5,037 nt of DNA, from NCBI GenBank assembly GCA_902797125.1, contig CADBRS010000014.1, positions 1-5,037 on the forward strand. Direction: 5' to 3'. A program made the translations under genes and the position numbers. The notes beneath the pieces were generated by a model, which made no database searches, was not told the origin of the DNA, and saw only the letters and a program-made list of their open reading frames with translations. Position 1 is the first letter of the stretch. Every line of letters starts with the position of its first letter. Of the stretch, positions 1 to 5,037 are shown piece after piece. The stretch is from an uncultured Ruminococcus sp. GTDB taxonomy: Bacteria > Bacillota > Clostridia > Oscillospirales > CAG-272.

Positions 1-1614
1 AATGAGGTCGGCGTGACGGATGGACGAGACGCGCTGCGAAACGATAAATACGGTCGGGTCGAAATCCAGCGATTTCAGGTGACTCCTGAGTCTTGATTCC
101 GTGCCCAGATCTAAAGCGCTTGCACTGTCGTCCAGGATGAGGATGGAAGGTTTGCGGCACAGCGCGCGGGCAATGGTCAGCCGCTGCTTCTGTCCGCCTG
201 AATAATTGTTTCCGTTCTGTTCGACGGGAGCGTCCAGCCCCTCGGGTCTTTTCCGGACGATCTCGGCGGCTTCGGACTGCTCCAACGCGTGCCAGAGTTC
301 TTCGTCCGTCGCGTCCGGATTGCCCCATTTCAAATTATCCCGGACCGTTCCCTTGAAGAGAACGGCTTTTTGAGGCACGATCCCGACAGACCCTCTGAGT
401 TCGGCTTCGTTCAGAACGCGGACGTCCTGTCCGTTGATCAGGACCTGACCTGATTTGACGTCATAGAAACGGGGGATCAGATTGACCAGCGTCGTTTTGC
501 CCGAGCCGGTACCTCCGATGATGCCGACGGTCTCGCCAGGTCTTGCCCGGAACGAGATGCGGTCCAGATTGTCTTCGCCCCCCTCGGTATAGGAGAAGGA
601 CACGTTCTTGAAAGTGACGGCGTCGCTGTCGTCTCCGTCCGGGAAGTCACCTTCCTTGTATTTCGGAAGACCTGAGGGCATAGTCAGGATGTCTCCGATC
701 CGGTTGCCGCAGGCCACGGAACGCGTCACGGTAATGATCGTATTGGCCAGCTTGATGAGTTCGACAAGGATCTGGGACATGTAGTTGACCAGCGCGATGA
801 CCTGACCCGTTGTCAAGGAGCCTGCTTCGACCCGGACTCCGCCCAGATAGATGATCAGCAAAAGGACCGCGTTGAGAATGAAGAAGGTGACGGGATTGAG
901 CAGGGCACTGATCCGTCCCGCGGCCTTTTGCAGCGTGATATGGATCTTGTTGGCCCGGTCAAAGGATTCCTCCTCAGTCTGTTCGTGCCTGAAAGCACGG
1001 ATGACGCGGACACCCGAAACGTTTTCTCTTGTCATGACGGTCAGATTGTCGAGTTTCTGCTGGATCTGTTTGTATTTGGGCAGCGTGGACAGAAGGATCG
1101 CGAAAATGATCCCGAGCAGCACCAGCGACGTGGCCAAAAAGATCAAAGCGATGTTTGTATCGATGAAGAAAGCGCAGATGACCGCACCGAGTACGATGAC
1201 AGGGGAGCGCAGGAACAGCCGCAGCGTCCAGTTCACGCCGGACTGCAGCTGATTGATGTCGCTTGTCAGCCGGGTGACCATGGAAGAAACGCCGATCCTG
1301 TCCGTGTCGAGATAGGAGAAAGACTGGAGTTTGTCAAACAACTCTCTGCGTACTTTCCCGGCAAATCCGGCCGCGGCAGCAGACGCAAAATACTGAGCCG
1401 TCACCGAGACGATGATTCCCAAAAGTGCCAGCCCGCCCAGGATCAGGAATCGGGACAGAATATAGTCTTCCCGGTCCTGTCCGATCCCGTTGTCGATAAG
1501 ATCCGAAATGATGAAGGGGACAAGCAGGTCGAAAAGGGCTTCTACGAGTTTCAGAAAAGGAGACAGAAAACACTGCGCCCGGTAGGTTTTGAAATATTTG
1601 AACAGATGCTTCAC
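1..1614 (-). CDS. ABC exporter half-transporter (permease-ATPase fusion), degenerate-site subunit, C-terminus cut by window edge
   Basis: Membrane ABC exporter subunit of the MsbA/LmrA/BmrC class. The 538 codons visible stay open to base 1; such proteins usually run about 570-600 residues, so only the last part of the ATPase domain is missing. An exporter transmembrane domain covers roughly residues 15-300, with hydrophobic segments near 18-40, 54-77, 133-155, 157-178, 240-262 and 268-292. The ATPase domain follows from about 332: Walker A GGTGSGKTT (367-375), Q-loop Q415, signature YSGGQ (471-475), Walker B ILILDD (491-496), D-loop SALD. The usual catalytic Glu after Walker B is Asp (D496), and the switch His is Gln (Q527, in IVSQR). 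This pairing is known from the degenerate subunit of heterodimeric exporters such as TM287, so a canonical partner probably lies just past the left edge. The GTG start is chosen because AAAGGGG (1623-1629) sits 8 nt upstream; no better start with a ribosome site is visible. The substrate (drug, lipid or peptide) cannot be read from the sequence. Confidence 0.93.
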   Translation of the reverse strand, partial: MKHLFKYFKTYRAQCFLSPFLKLVEALFDLLVPFIISDLIDNGIGQDREDYILSRFLILGGLALLGIIVSVTAQYFASAAAAGFAGKVRRELFDKLQSFSYLDTDRIGVSSMVTRLTSDINQLQSGVNWTLRLFLRSPVIVLGAVICAFFIDTNIALIFLATSLVLLGIIFAILLSTLPKYKQIQQKLDNLTVMTRENVSGVRVIRAFRHEQTEEESFDRANKIHITLQKAAGRISALLNPVTFFILNAVLLLIIYLGGVRVEAGSLTTGQVIALVNYMSQILVELIKLANTIITVTRSVACGNRIGDILTMPSGLPKYKEGDFPDGDDSDAVTFKNVSFSYTEGGEDNLDRISFRARPGETVGIIGGTGSGKTTLVNLIPRFYDVKSGQVLINGQDVRVLNEAELRGSVGIVPQKAVLFKGTVRDNLKWGNPDATDEELWHALEQSEAAEIVRKRPEGLDAPVEQNGNNYSGGQKQRLTIARALCRKPSILILDDSASALDLGTESRLRSHLKSLDFDPTVFIVSQRVSSIRHADLI

Positions 1615-1622
1615 GGTTTTTT

Positions 1623-1629
1623 CCCCTTT
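1623..1629 (-). promoter_or_regulatory. Shine-Dalgarno site of the ABC exporter gene
   Basis: AAAGGGG on the minus strand lies 8 nt before GTG at 1614. It decides the start, because GTG is a weak initiator that would otherwise not be chosen. Confidence 0.7.
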
Positions 1630-1650
1630 CCGATAGAATAAACAAAATTT

Positions 1651-1659
1651 ATTATACCA
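1651..1659 (-). promoter_or_regulatory. Extended -10 promoter of the ABC exporter gene
   Basis: The minus strand reads TGG followed by a perfect TATAAT (1651-1656), which is an extended -10 element. A -35 hexamer is not convincing at 16-18 nt spacing, so the TGn motif probably carries recognition. Transcription would start near 1644, giving a leader of about 30 nt before the GTG. Just upstream lie two GATAAT copies and a GC-rich palindrome. Confidence 0.65.
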
Positions 1660-1683
1660 TATTATCCCTAATTATCGCGCGCG

Positions 1684-1723
1684 AAAAAAGAAAAACCGCA
1701 ATTCATGCGGAATGAATTGCGGT
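1684..1723 (-). terminator. Rho-independent terminator of the tRNA-Val unit
   Basis: A 12-bp perfect stem (1695-1706 with 1712-1723) closes a 5-nt loop. On the minus strand it is followed by TTTTTCTTTTTT (1684-1695, partly overlapping the base of the stem). It begins 4 nt after the discriminator base of the tRNA, so the primary transcript would carry only a short 3' trailer. It also separates the tRNA from the ABC exporter gene. Confidence 0.9.
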
Positions 1724-1727
1724 GAAA

Positions 1728-1801
1728 TGGAGACGGTTGGGGTCGAACCAATGACCTCATGCATGTCAAGCATGCGCTCTAACCAACTGAGCTACGCCTC
1801 C
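1728..1801 (-). tRNA. tRNA-Val, anticodon GAC
   Basis: This 74-nt cloverleaf on the minus strand should accept valine and decode GUC, and by wobble GUU. Acceptor stem GGAGGCG/CGTCTCC contains one G-U pair (5-68). D-arm GCTC/GAGC has a 9-nt loop. Anticodon stem CATGC/GCATG encloses loop TTGACAT, with anticodon GAC at plus-strand 1765-1767. The variable region is AGGTC and the T-loop is TTCGACC. The discriminator base is A (1728). CCA is not encoded and must be added by nucleotidyltransferase. One oddity is an A-C opposition at the base of the T stem (49-65), which makes that stem 4 bp plus a mismatch; the rest looks functional. The gene has its own promoter and terminator and lies directly behind valS, the gene for the enzyme that charges it. 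Confidence 0.96.
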
Positions 1802-1812
1802 ACGCAGAGTGC

Positions 1813-1841
1813 AGTGTAACACATCCCGATCAAAAAATCAA
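1813..1841 (-). promoter_or_regulatory. Promoter of the tRNA-Val gene
   Basis: Minus strand: -35 TTGATT (1836-1841), a 17-nt spacer, then -10 TACACT (1813-1818) preceded by TGT, an extended -10 element. The predicted start near 1806 gives a 5' leader of only about 5 nt. The -35 lies inside a 10-bp perfect inverted repeat (1832-1841 with 1850-1859). Confidence 0.75.
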
Positions 1842-1866
1842 GCCCCAATTTGATTTTTTTCGGGGC
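1832..1866 (-). terminator. Possible second valS hairpin overlapping the tRNA promoter
   Basis: On the minus strand GCCCCGA pairs with TTGGGGC (7 bp, one G-U) around an 11-nt A-rich loop. It is followed by TTGATTTTTT, which resembles a weak backup terminator behind valS. The same T-rich tract supplies the -35 TTGATT of the tRNA promoter. The alternative fold is the inverted repeat AAAAAATCAA/TTGATTTTTT. Whether either hairpin stops RNA polymerase cannot be told from sequence; the large loop argues for low efficiency. Confidence 0.35.
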
Positions 1867-1883
1867 CGGAGCGAGCTTTTTAC

Positions 1884-1918
1884 AAAAAGAGAGGGCAAGC
1901 GGTGAAAACCGCCTGCCC
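1884..1918 (-). terminator. Rho-independent terminator of valS
   Basis: A 10-bp GC-rich stem with one G-U pair (1893-1902 with 1909-1918) and a 6-nt loop is followed on the minus strand by TCTCTTTTT. It starts 11 nt after the valS stop codon. Confidence 0.9.
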
Positions 1919-1928
1919 GAAGATGCTG

Positions 1929-4595
1929 TCAGTGAAGCGCCTCAAGGGCCTTGAGGACGCCTTCCAGATTGGCCTGATATTTTTCCAGTTTGCCCCGTTC
2001 CGCCTCAACGACGGCCGCGGGTGCGCGGGACGTAAAGTTCTCGTTGGCCAGTTTGGCATTCAGACGATCGATCTCGCCTTTCAGCTTGTCGGCTTCCGCA
2101 GTCAGTCTGGCCCGCTCTTTGTCCAGATCGATGATGTCTTCGAGCGGGAGATACATGGTCGCGGCGTCTGTTACGATCTGAACGGCTGTTTCGGTATCGA
2201 CTTCATCCTTTGTGAATGCGTCTGCAACGATCACTTCGGAGGCCGAAGCCAGACGGATGAAGAAGGGAACGGCCGAATCATCGAACGTTTCAGGATACGG
2301 TGTGGAGAGGAAGACTTTCGCCTTGCGGGAAGGCGGCACGTTCATCTCGTTGCGGCGCTGACGGATGGCGCGGATCGCGGAAATGATCCTGTCCATCGCC
2401 TCGCTGTCTTTGGTGAACTCAAGGTCTTTTGAAACTTTCGGAAAGTCTGAGATCATGATGCTCTCACCGTCGCCGGAGGTGCTGTGAGGCAGGGACTGAT
2501 AGATCTCTTCCGTAATGAAAGGCATGAAAGGATGGAGCATTTTCAGAATGCCTGTCAGGATATAGCACAGCGTGTTCTGCGCGACCAGTTTGGCGCCTTC
2601 GTCCTCGCCGTTCAAACGGGCTTTGCAGAGTTCGATATACCAGTCGCAATAGATATCCCAGGTGAAATCGTAAATGGCAGTCAAGGCGACGCCCACTTCG
2701 AAATGATCCAGGGCGCTTGTGACGGTGGCCACTGTTTTTTCATAGTGGGAAAGGACCCATTTGTCTTCCTTTGAAAGGTCTGTGACGGCAGGCAGTTTTA
2801 CCTTGTCGATGCTCAGATTCATCATGACGAAACGGGCCGCATTCCAGAGCTTGTTCGCGAAATTCCGGGCAGCTTCGATCTTTTCATCCGAGAAACGCAT
2901 GTCGTTTCCGGGGCTGTTGCCCGACGCCAGCGCGAAGCGGAGCGCGTCTGCACCGTACTTGTCGATGATTTCGAGAGGATCGATGCCGTTGCCCAATGAT
3001 TTGGACATCTTGCGGCCTTTCGCATCTCTGACCAGACCGTGGATGAACACGTGGTGGAAAGGCACCTCTCCCATGTGTTCCAGACCGGAAAAGATCATTC
3101 TGGAGACCCAGAACGTAATGATGTCGTAACCGGTCACGAGCACGCTCGTCGGGTAGAATCTCTTGAGGTCCTCTGTCTGTTCCGGCCAGCCCATCGTGGA
3201 GAAGGGCCACAAGGCGGAAGAGAACCAGGTGTCGAGCACGTCCGGGTCCTGCTTGACGGGACTTCCGCAGCAGGGACATACCGTCAGATCCTCCATGGAC
3301 ACGGTCATTTTTCCGCATTTCTCGTTCTGGCAGTAGAACGCCGGGATCCGGTGGCCCCACCAGAGCTGTCTGGAAATGCACCAGTCGAGGATGTTGTCCA
3401 TCCAGTTGAAATAATTCTTGGAAAACCTTTCGGGTACGAATCTGACGCGCCCGTCTTTCACGCATTCGATCGCAGGTTCTGCGAGCGGCTTCATCTTGAC
3501 GAACCACTGGTCCGATGTGATCGGTTCGACGACTGTTCCGCAGCGGTAGCAGACGCCGACGTTATGCGAGAGCGGTTCGACAGACAAGAGATACCCCTGT
3601 TCTTCCAGGTCCTTGACGAGTTCCTTGCGGCAGGTATAGCGGTCCATGCCCTCGTATTTTCCGGCTTCAGCATTCATGGTCGCGTCATCGTTCATGACCT
3701 TGATCTGCTCCAGATTGTGGCGCTGGCCGACCAGGAAGTCGTTCGGGTCGTGAGCGGGCGTGATCTTGACGCATCCGGTTCCGAAACCGATCTCGACGTA
3801 ACTGTCCGCGATGACGGGGATCTCCCGTCCGACGATCGGCAGGATCAGCGTTTTGCCGATCAGATAGCGGTGTTCTTCATCATCCGGGTTGACGGCGACA
3901 GCCGTGTCGCCGAACATGGTCTCGGGTCTGGTCGTGGCGATCTCGACGTAGCCGTCCTCACCTTTGATCGGATATTTGACGTGCCAGAAGGAACCGTCCA
4001 TGTCCTTGTATTCGACTTCGGCGTCCGACAGGGCCGTGAGACACCTCGGGCACCAGTTGATGATCCGGTGACCGCGGTAAATGAGATCTTTGTTATACAG
4101 ATTGACGAACACTTCGCGGACGGCTCTGGAGCAGCCTTCATCGAAAGTGAAGCGCTGACGGGACCAGTCACAGGAGGTGCCCAGTTTTTTCAACTGATTG
4201 GTGATGCGGGTCTCGTATTTGTCTTTCCATTTCCAGACCCGTTCCAAAAACTTTTCGCGGCCCAGATCGTAGCGGGACAGTCCTTCCTCTTCGCGAAGCC
4301 TCTCCTCGACTTTGATCTGTGTGGCGATGCCGGCGTGATCCGTGCCGGGGATCCACAGCGTATTGAAGCCCTGCATCCTCTTATATCTGACCAGAATGTC
4401 CTGAAGCGTTTCATCCAGAGCATGGCCCATATGGAGTTGTCCCGTGACGTTCGGGGGCGGGATCACCACGGAAAAAGCAGGTTTTTTGTCATTGTCCGCC
4501 GGCTTGAAATAGCCTTTTTCACACCATTCGGCATAGATCCGGTCTTCAAACTGAGAAGGATCATACGTTTTTGGCAACTCTTGATAGTCTTTCAT
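1929..4595 (-). CDS. valS: Valyl-tRNA synthetase
   Basis: Cytoplasmic class Ia synthetase that activates valine with ATP, charges tRNA-Val, and hydrolyses mischarged Thr-tRNA-Val. The 888 residues match the usual ValRS size. In order: HIGH-type motif HMGH (55-58) in PPPNVTGQLHMGH; GTDHAGIATQ (84-93); the CP1 editing domain (about 200-345) with TTRPET (221-226) and HDPNDF (282-287); the second half of the Rossmann fold with KMSKS (529-533); an anticodon-binding helical domain (about 610-760); and a C-terminal coiled-coil arm (about 822-888) typical of ValRS, which contacts the tRNA. Cysteine pairs C182/C185, C349/C352, C422/C427 and C440/C443 look like zinc knuckles (inference). The ATG at 4595 is preferred over an in-frame TTG at 4607, because GGGAGG (4600-4605) lies between them, inside what the longer form would translate. 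The stop is TGA. Expression is controlled by the T-box leader upstream, and tRNA-Val follows on the same strand. Confidence 0.98.
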   Translation of the reverse strand: MKDYQELPKTYDPSQFEDRIYAEWCEKGYFKPADNDKKPAFSVVIPPPNVTGQLHMGHALDETLQDILVRYKRMQGFNTLWIPGTDHAGIATQIKVEERLREEEGLSRYDLGREKFLERVWKWKDKYETRITNQLKKLGTSCDWSRQRFTFDEGCSRAVREVFVNLYNKDLIYRGHRIINWCPRCLTALSDAEVEYKDMDGSFWHVKYPIKGEDGYVEIATTRPETMFGDTAVAVNPDDEEHRYLIGKTLILPIVGREIPVIADSYVEIGFGTGCVKITPAHDPNDFLVGQRHNLEQIKVMNDDATMNAEAGKYEGMDRYTCRKELVKDLEEQGYLLSVEPLSHNVGVCYRCGTVVEPITSDQWFVKMKPLAEPAIECVKDGRVRFVPERFSKNYFNWMDNILDWCISRQLWWGHRIPAFYCQNEKCGKMTVSMEDLTVCPCCGSPVKQDPDVLDTWFSSALWPFSTMGWPEQTEDLKRFYPTSVLVTGYDIITFWVSRMIFSGLEHMGEVPFHHVFIHGLVRDAKGRKMSKSLGNGIDPLEIIDKYGADALRFALASGNSPGNDMRFSDEKIEAARNFANKLWNAARFVMMNLSIDKVKLPAVTDLSKEDKWVLSHYEKTVATVTSALDHFEVGVALTAIYDFTWDIYCDWYIELCKARLNGEDEGAKLVAQNTLCYILTGILKMLHPFMPFITEEIYQSLPHSTSGDGESIMISDFPKVSKDLEFTKDSEAMDRIISAIRAIRQRRNEMNVPPSRKAKVFLSTPYPETFDDSAVPFFIRLASASEVIVADAFTKDEVDTETAVQIVTDAATMYLPLEDIIDLDKERARLTAEADKLKGEIDRLNAKLANENFTSRAPAAVVEAERGKLEKYQANLEGVLKALEALH

Positions 4596-4599
4596 CTTT

Positions 4600-4605
4600 C
4601 CTCCC
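4600..4605 (-). promoter_or_regulatory. Shine-Dalgarno site of valS
   Basis: GGGAGG on the minus strand, with AAAG between it and ATG at 4595. It fixes the start at 4595 and directly abuts the U-tract of the T-box terminator (4606-4612). Confidence 0.85.
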
Positions 4606-4640
4606 AAAAAAATAAGGCGTCCGTATATCAGGACGTCTCA
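4606..4640 (-). terminator. T-box-controlled terminator in the valS leader
   Basis: The minus-strand arm at 4631-4640 pairs with 4613-4622 in about 10 pairs, including one A-C mismatch and one G-U, closing an 8-nt loop (4623-4630). Seven T follow (4606-4612). The alternative antiterminator uses the same bases: TCAGG (4654-4658) pairs with CCTGA (4628-4632), and GCG (4644-4646) pairs with CGT (4633-4635). This leaves the 7-nt bulge TGGTACC, which binds the uncharged tRNA 3' end. The two structures are mutually exclusive. Uncharged tRNA-Val should therefore allow read-through into valS, and charged tRNA should stop transcription. Confidence 0.9.
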
Positions 4641-4836
4641 AAACGCGGTACCACCTGACTGAACCCTTGAAAAAGGGAACACTCAAAATCTTTAACGCAG
4701 ACATACGGCCGCAACTACTCGATTTCGCAGCGGCAGCTCGGGGACGACTTCGGAAACTCGGGCTCCCGGACTTTCACCAAACGTCCGCTCTCTGCACAGC
4801 CTCATTTCGTACTGCTTCCCGTCAAAACCATTACCG
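4606..4836 (-). promoter_or_regulatory. T-box riboswitch leader, valine specific (specifier GUC)
   Basis: Untranslated leader that senses uncharged tRNA-Val. Stem I base: CGGTA (4832-4836) with TGCCG (4731-4735). Specifier domain: AGTA (4810-4813) opposite GAA (4749-4751) forms the loop-E/S-turn, directly followed by GTC (4746-4748), a Val codon. GGGA (4817-4820) pairs with TCCC (4741-4744) below the loop. The distal part has AGAGAGC (4787-4793) and a CGGAC/GTCCG hairpin with loop motif TTGGTG, the usual tRNA-elbow contact region. Stem II area (about 4690-4730) carries a second GAAA/AGTA S-turn. Stem III is CCCTT/AAGGG (4663-4676). The conserved T-box AGGTGGTACCGCG (4644-4656) contains UGGU, complementary to ACCA. 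All canonical parts are present in the right order. The specifier, the valS gene behind it and the nearby tRNA-Val(GAC) agree with each other. Confidence 0.96.
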
Positions 4837-4840
4837 AGTC

Positions 4841-4869
4841 ATTATAAATCAGCTTTTTCTTTTTGTCAA
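4841..4869 (-). promoter_or_regulatory. Perfect-consensus SigA promoter of valS
   Basis: On the minus strand TTGACA (4864-4869) and TATAAT (4841-4846) are separated by exactly 17 nt. Both hexamers and the spacing are full consensus. The start is expected near 4834-4836, which coincides with the base of T-box stem I. Such strength suits a gene whose output is set by attenuation downstream of initiation. Confidence 0.93.
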
Positions 4870-4878
4870 TAACATTTG

Positions 4879-4907
4879 TTGACTTGACCCGGTTTTTGTG
4901 ATAAAAT
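4879..4907 (+). promoter_or_regulatory. Divergent plus-strand promoter
   Basis: TTGACT (4879-4884), a 17-nt spacer, then TAAAAT (4902-4907) preceded by TGA, an extended -10 element. The predicted start is near 4914. The -35 box is 9 bp from the valS -35 on the other strand. No open reading frame with a ribosome site follows, so the product is probably the structured RNA at the right edge. Confidence 0.65.
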
Positions 4908-4913
4908 TAGAGT

Positions 4914-5037
4914 TGTTGCCGAGGTACAATATACACAATCATAAAGTATTTCCCGTAACAGGGAGTAGTGGGTGTGTGTCCACCCTGTGTTTGGTAACCC
5001 AACACGAAGCTCGTGACTTTAGTCATGAGTAGTTCAC
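4914..5037 (+). ncRNA. Candidate omega RNA (reRNA) scaffold of IS200/IS605-TnpB type, without tnpB
   Basis: Non-coding, structured stretch downstream of a good promoter. Seen directly: ACAGGG (4958-4963) pairs with CCCTGT (4983-4988), enclosing an AGTAG side bulge and a small TGG/CCA hairpin; next a GTT-TGG/CCA-AAC hairpin with TAAC loop (4989-5003); then a 9-bp hairpin (5009-5017 with 5022-5030, two G-U pairs, loop TTTA); and tail AGTTCAC ending at the window edge. Order, loop and tail resemble the 3' part of TnpB-associated omega RNAs and the right ends of IS200/IS605-group elements; this is recognition from memory, not a search. In that family the scaffold is followed immediately by a guide taken from flanking DNA, which would begin past 5037. 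Unusually, no tnpB or tnpA lies upstream: the upstream DNA is the valS promoter and T-box. Alternatives are a solo transposon end, a non-autonomous element, or an unrelated riboswitch or small RNA. Confidence 0.5.
5009..5037 (+). mobile_element. Possible IS200/IS605-type right-end palindrome and cleavage-site tail
   Basis: A 9-bp imperfect palindrome with TTTA loop (5009-5030) is followed by AGTTCAC. IS200/IS605 transposases recognise subterminal hairpins of this kind and cut just outside them, so the element border would fall at or right after 5037. No matching left-end hairpin is clear between 4870 and 4957, so the element extent is unknown. Confidence 0.4.

Noticed and set aside
928..1641. 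A 237-codon plus-strand open frame antisense to the ABC exporter
   Set aside because: Low-complexity, charged, Q/R/D-rich translation without domains. The minus-strand frame shows complete ABC motifs, so this is a shadow.
4596..4607. TTG at 4607 as an earlier valS start (adds four residues)
   Set aside because: The Shine-Dalgarno GGGAGG lies inside this extension and is correctly placed for the ATG at 4595; no ribosome site precedes the TTG.
3039..4658. A 539-codon open frame on the plus strand, antisense to valS
   Set aside because: It lies opposite the unmistakable ValRS reading frame and runs into the T-box leader. It has no recognisable domain; its length is explained by the codon bias of valS.
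4667..4882. A 71-codon plus-strand open frame
   Set aside because: It is antisense to the T-box leader and valS promoter, whose structural constraints explain the sequence. No ribosome site or plausible protein.
4951..5037. GGGAGTAG read as the signature of a yybP-ykoY manganese riboswitch, or the region as 6S RNA
   Set aside because: Only the short GGGAGTAG string matches what I recall of yybP-ykoY; the conserved elements expected after the next helix are not seen. There is no long rod with a central bubble as in 6S RNA. The hairpin with TTTA loop and AGTTCAC tail fits a transposon-end RNA better, but a covariance search would be decisive.
1..5037. CRISPR array, rRNA genes, integrase or att sites
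   Set aside because: No regularly spaced repeats, no rRNA sequence and no recombinase gene. The tRNA-Val 3' end shows no duplicated copy elsewhere in the window.

Overview
The window reads as a chromosomal segment of a Bacillota (Firmicutes) bacterium. The main evidence is a T-box riboswitch in front of an aminoacyl-tRNA synthetase gene, U-tract (intrinsic) terminators after every complete transcription unit, A/G-rich Shine-Dalgarno sites, and a tRNA gene without an encoded CCA. The coding parts are moderately GC-rich and the intergenic parts AT-rich. This would suit a gut-type Clostridia or Erysipelotrichia lineage, but the sequence alone does not settle that.

Almost everything lies on the minus strand, so transcription runs from high to low coordinates. 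From right to left: a SigA-type promoter with perfect hexamers (4841-4869); a Val-specific T-box leader (about 4606-4836) with its own terminator/antiterminator switch; valS for valyl-tRNA synthetase (1929-4595); the valS terminator (1884-1918); the promoter, gene and terminator of tRNA-Val(GAC) (1684-1841); then an extended -10 promoter and the first 538 codons of one half of a heterodimeric ABC exporter (1-1614, running off the left edge).

The valine part is a compact circuit. The T-box specifier codon is GUC and its antiterminator bulge carries UGGU. The tRNA gene behind valS has anticodon GAC and discriminator base A, so its mature end is ACCA. Both T-box contacts therefore match the tRNA made about 3 kb downstream, and enzyme, sensor and substrate sit together on one strand.

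The right edge (about 4879-5037) differs. A good plus-strand promoter lies back to back with the valS promoter and points at a roughly 124-nt structured, non-coding stretch. That stretch ends in a long hairpin with a TTTA loop and the tail AGTTCAC, exactly at the window edge. It resembles the right end and omega RNA (reRNA) scaffold of IS200/IS605-type TnpB elements, but no tnpB or tnpA is present upstream. A stand-alone, promoter-driven omega-RNA-like transcript is the most novel candidate here. The identification rests on recognition of sequence and fold, not on a database search, and the guide that would follow lies outside the window.
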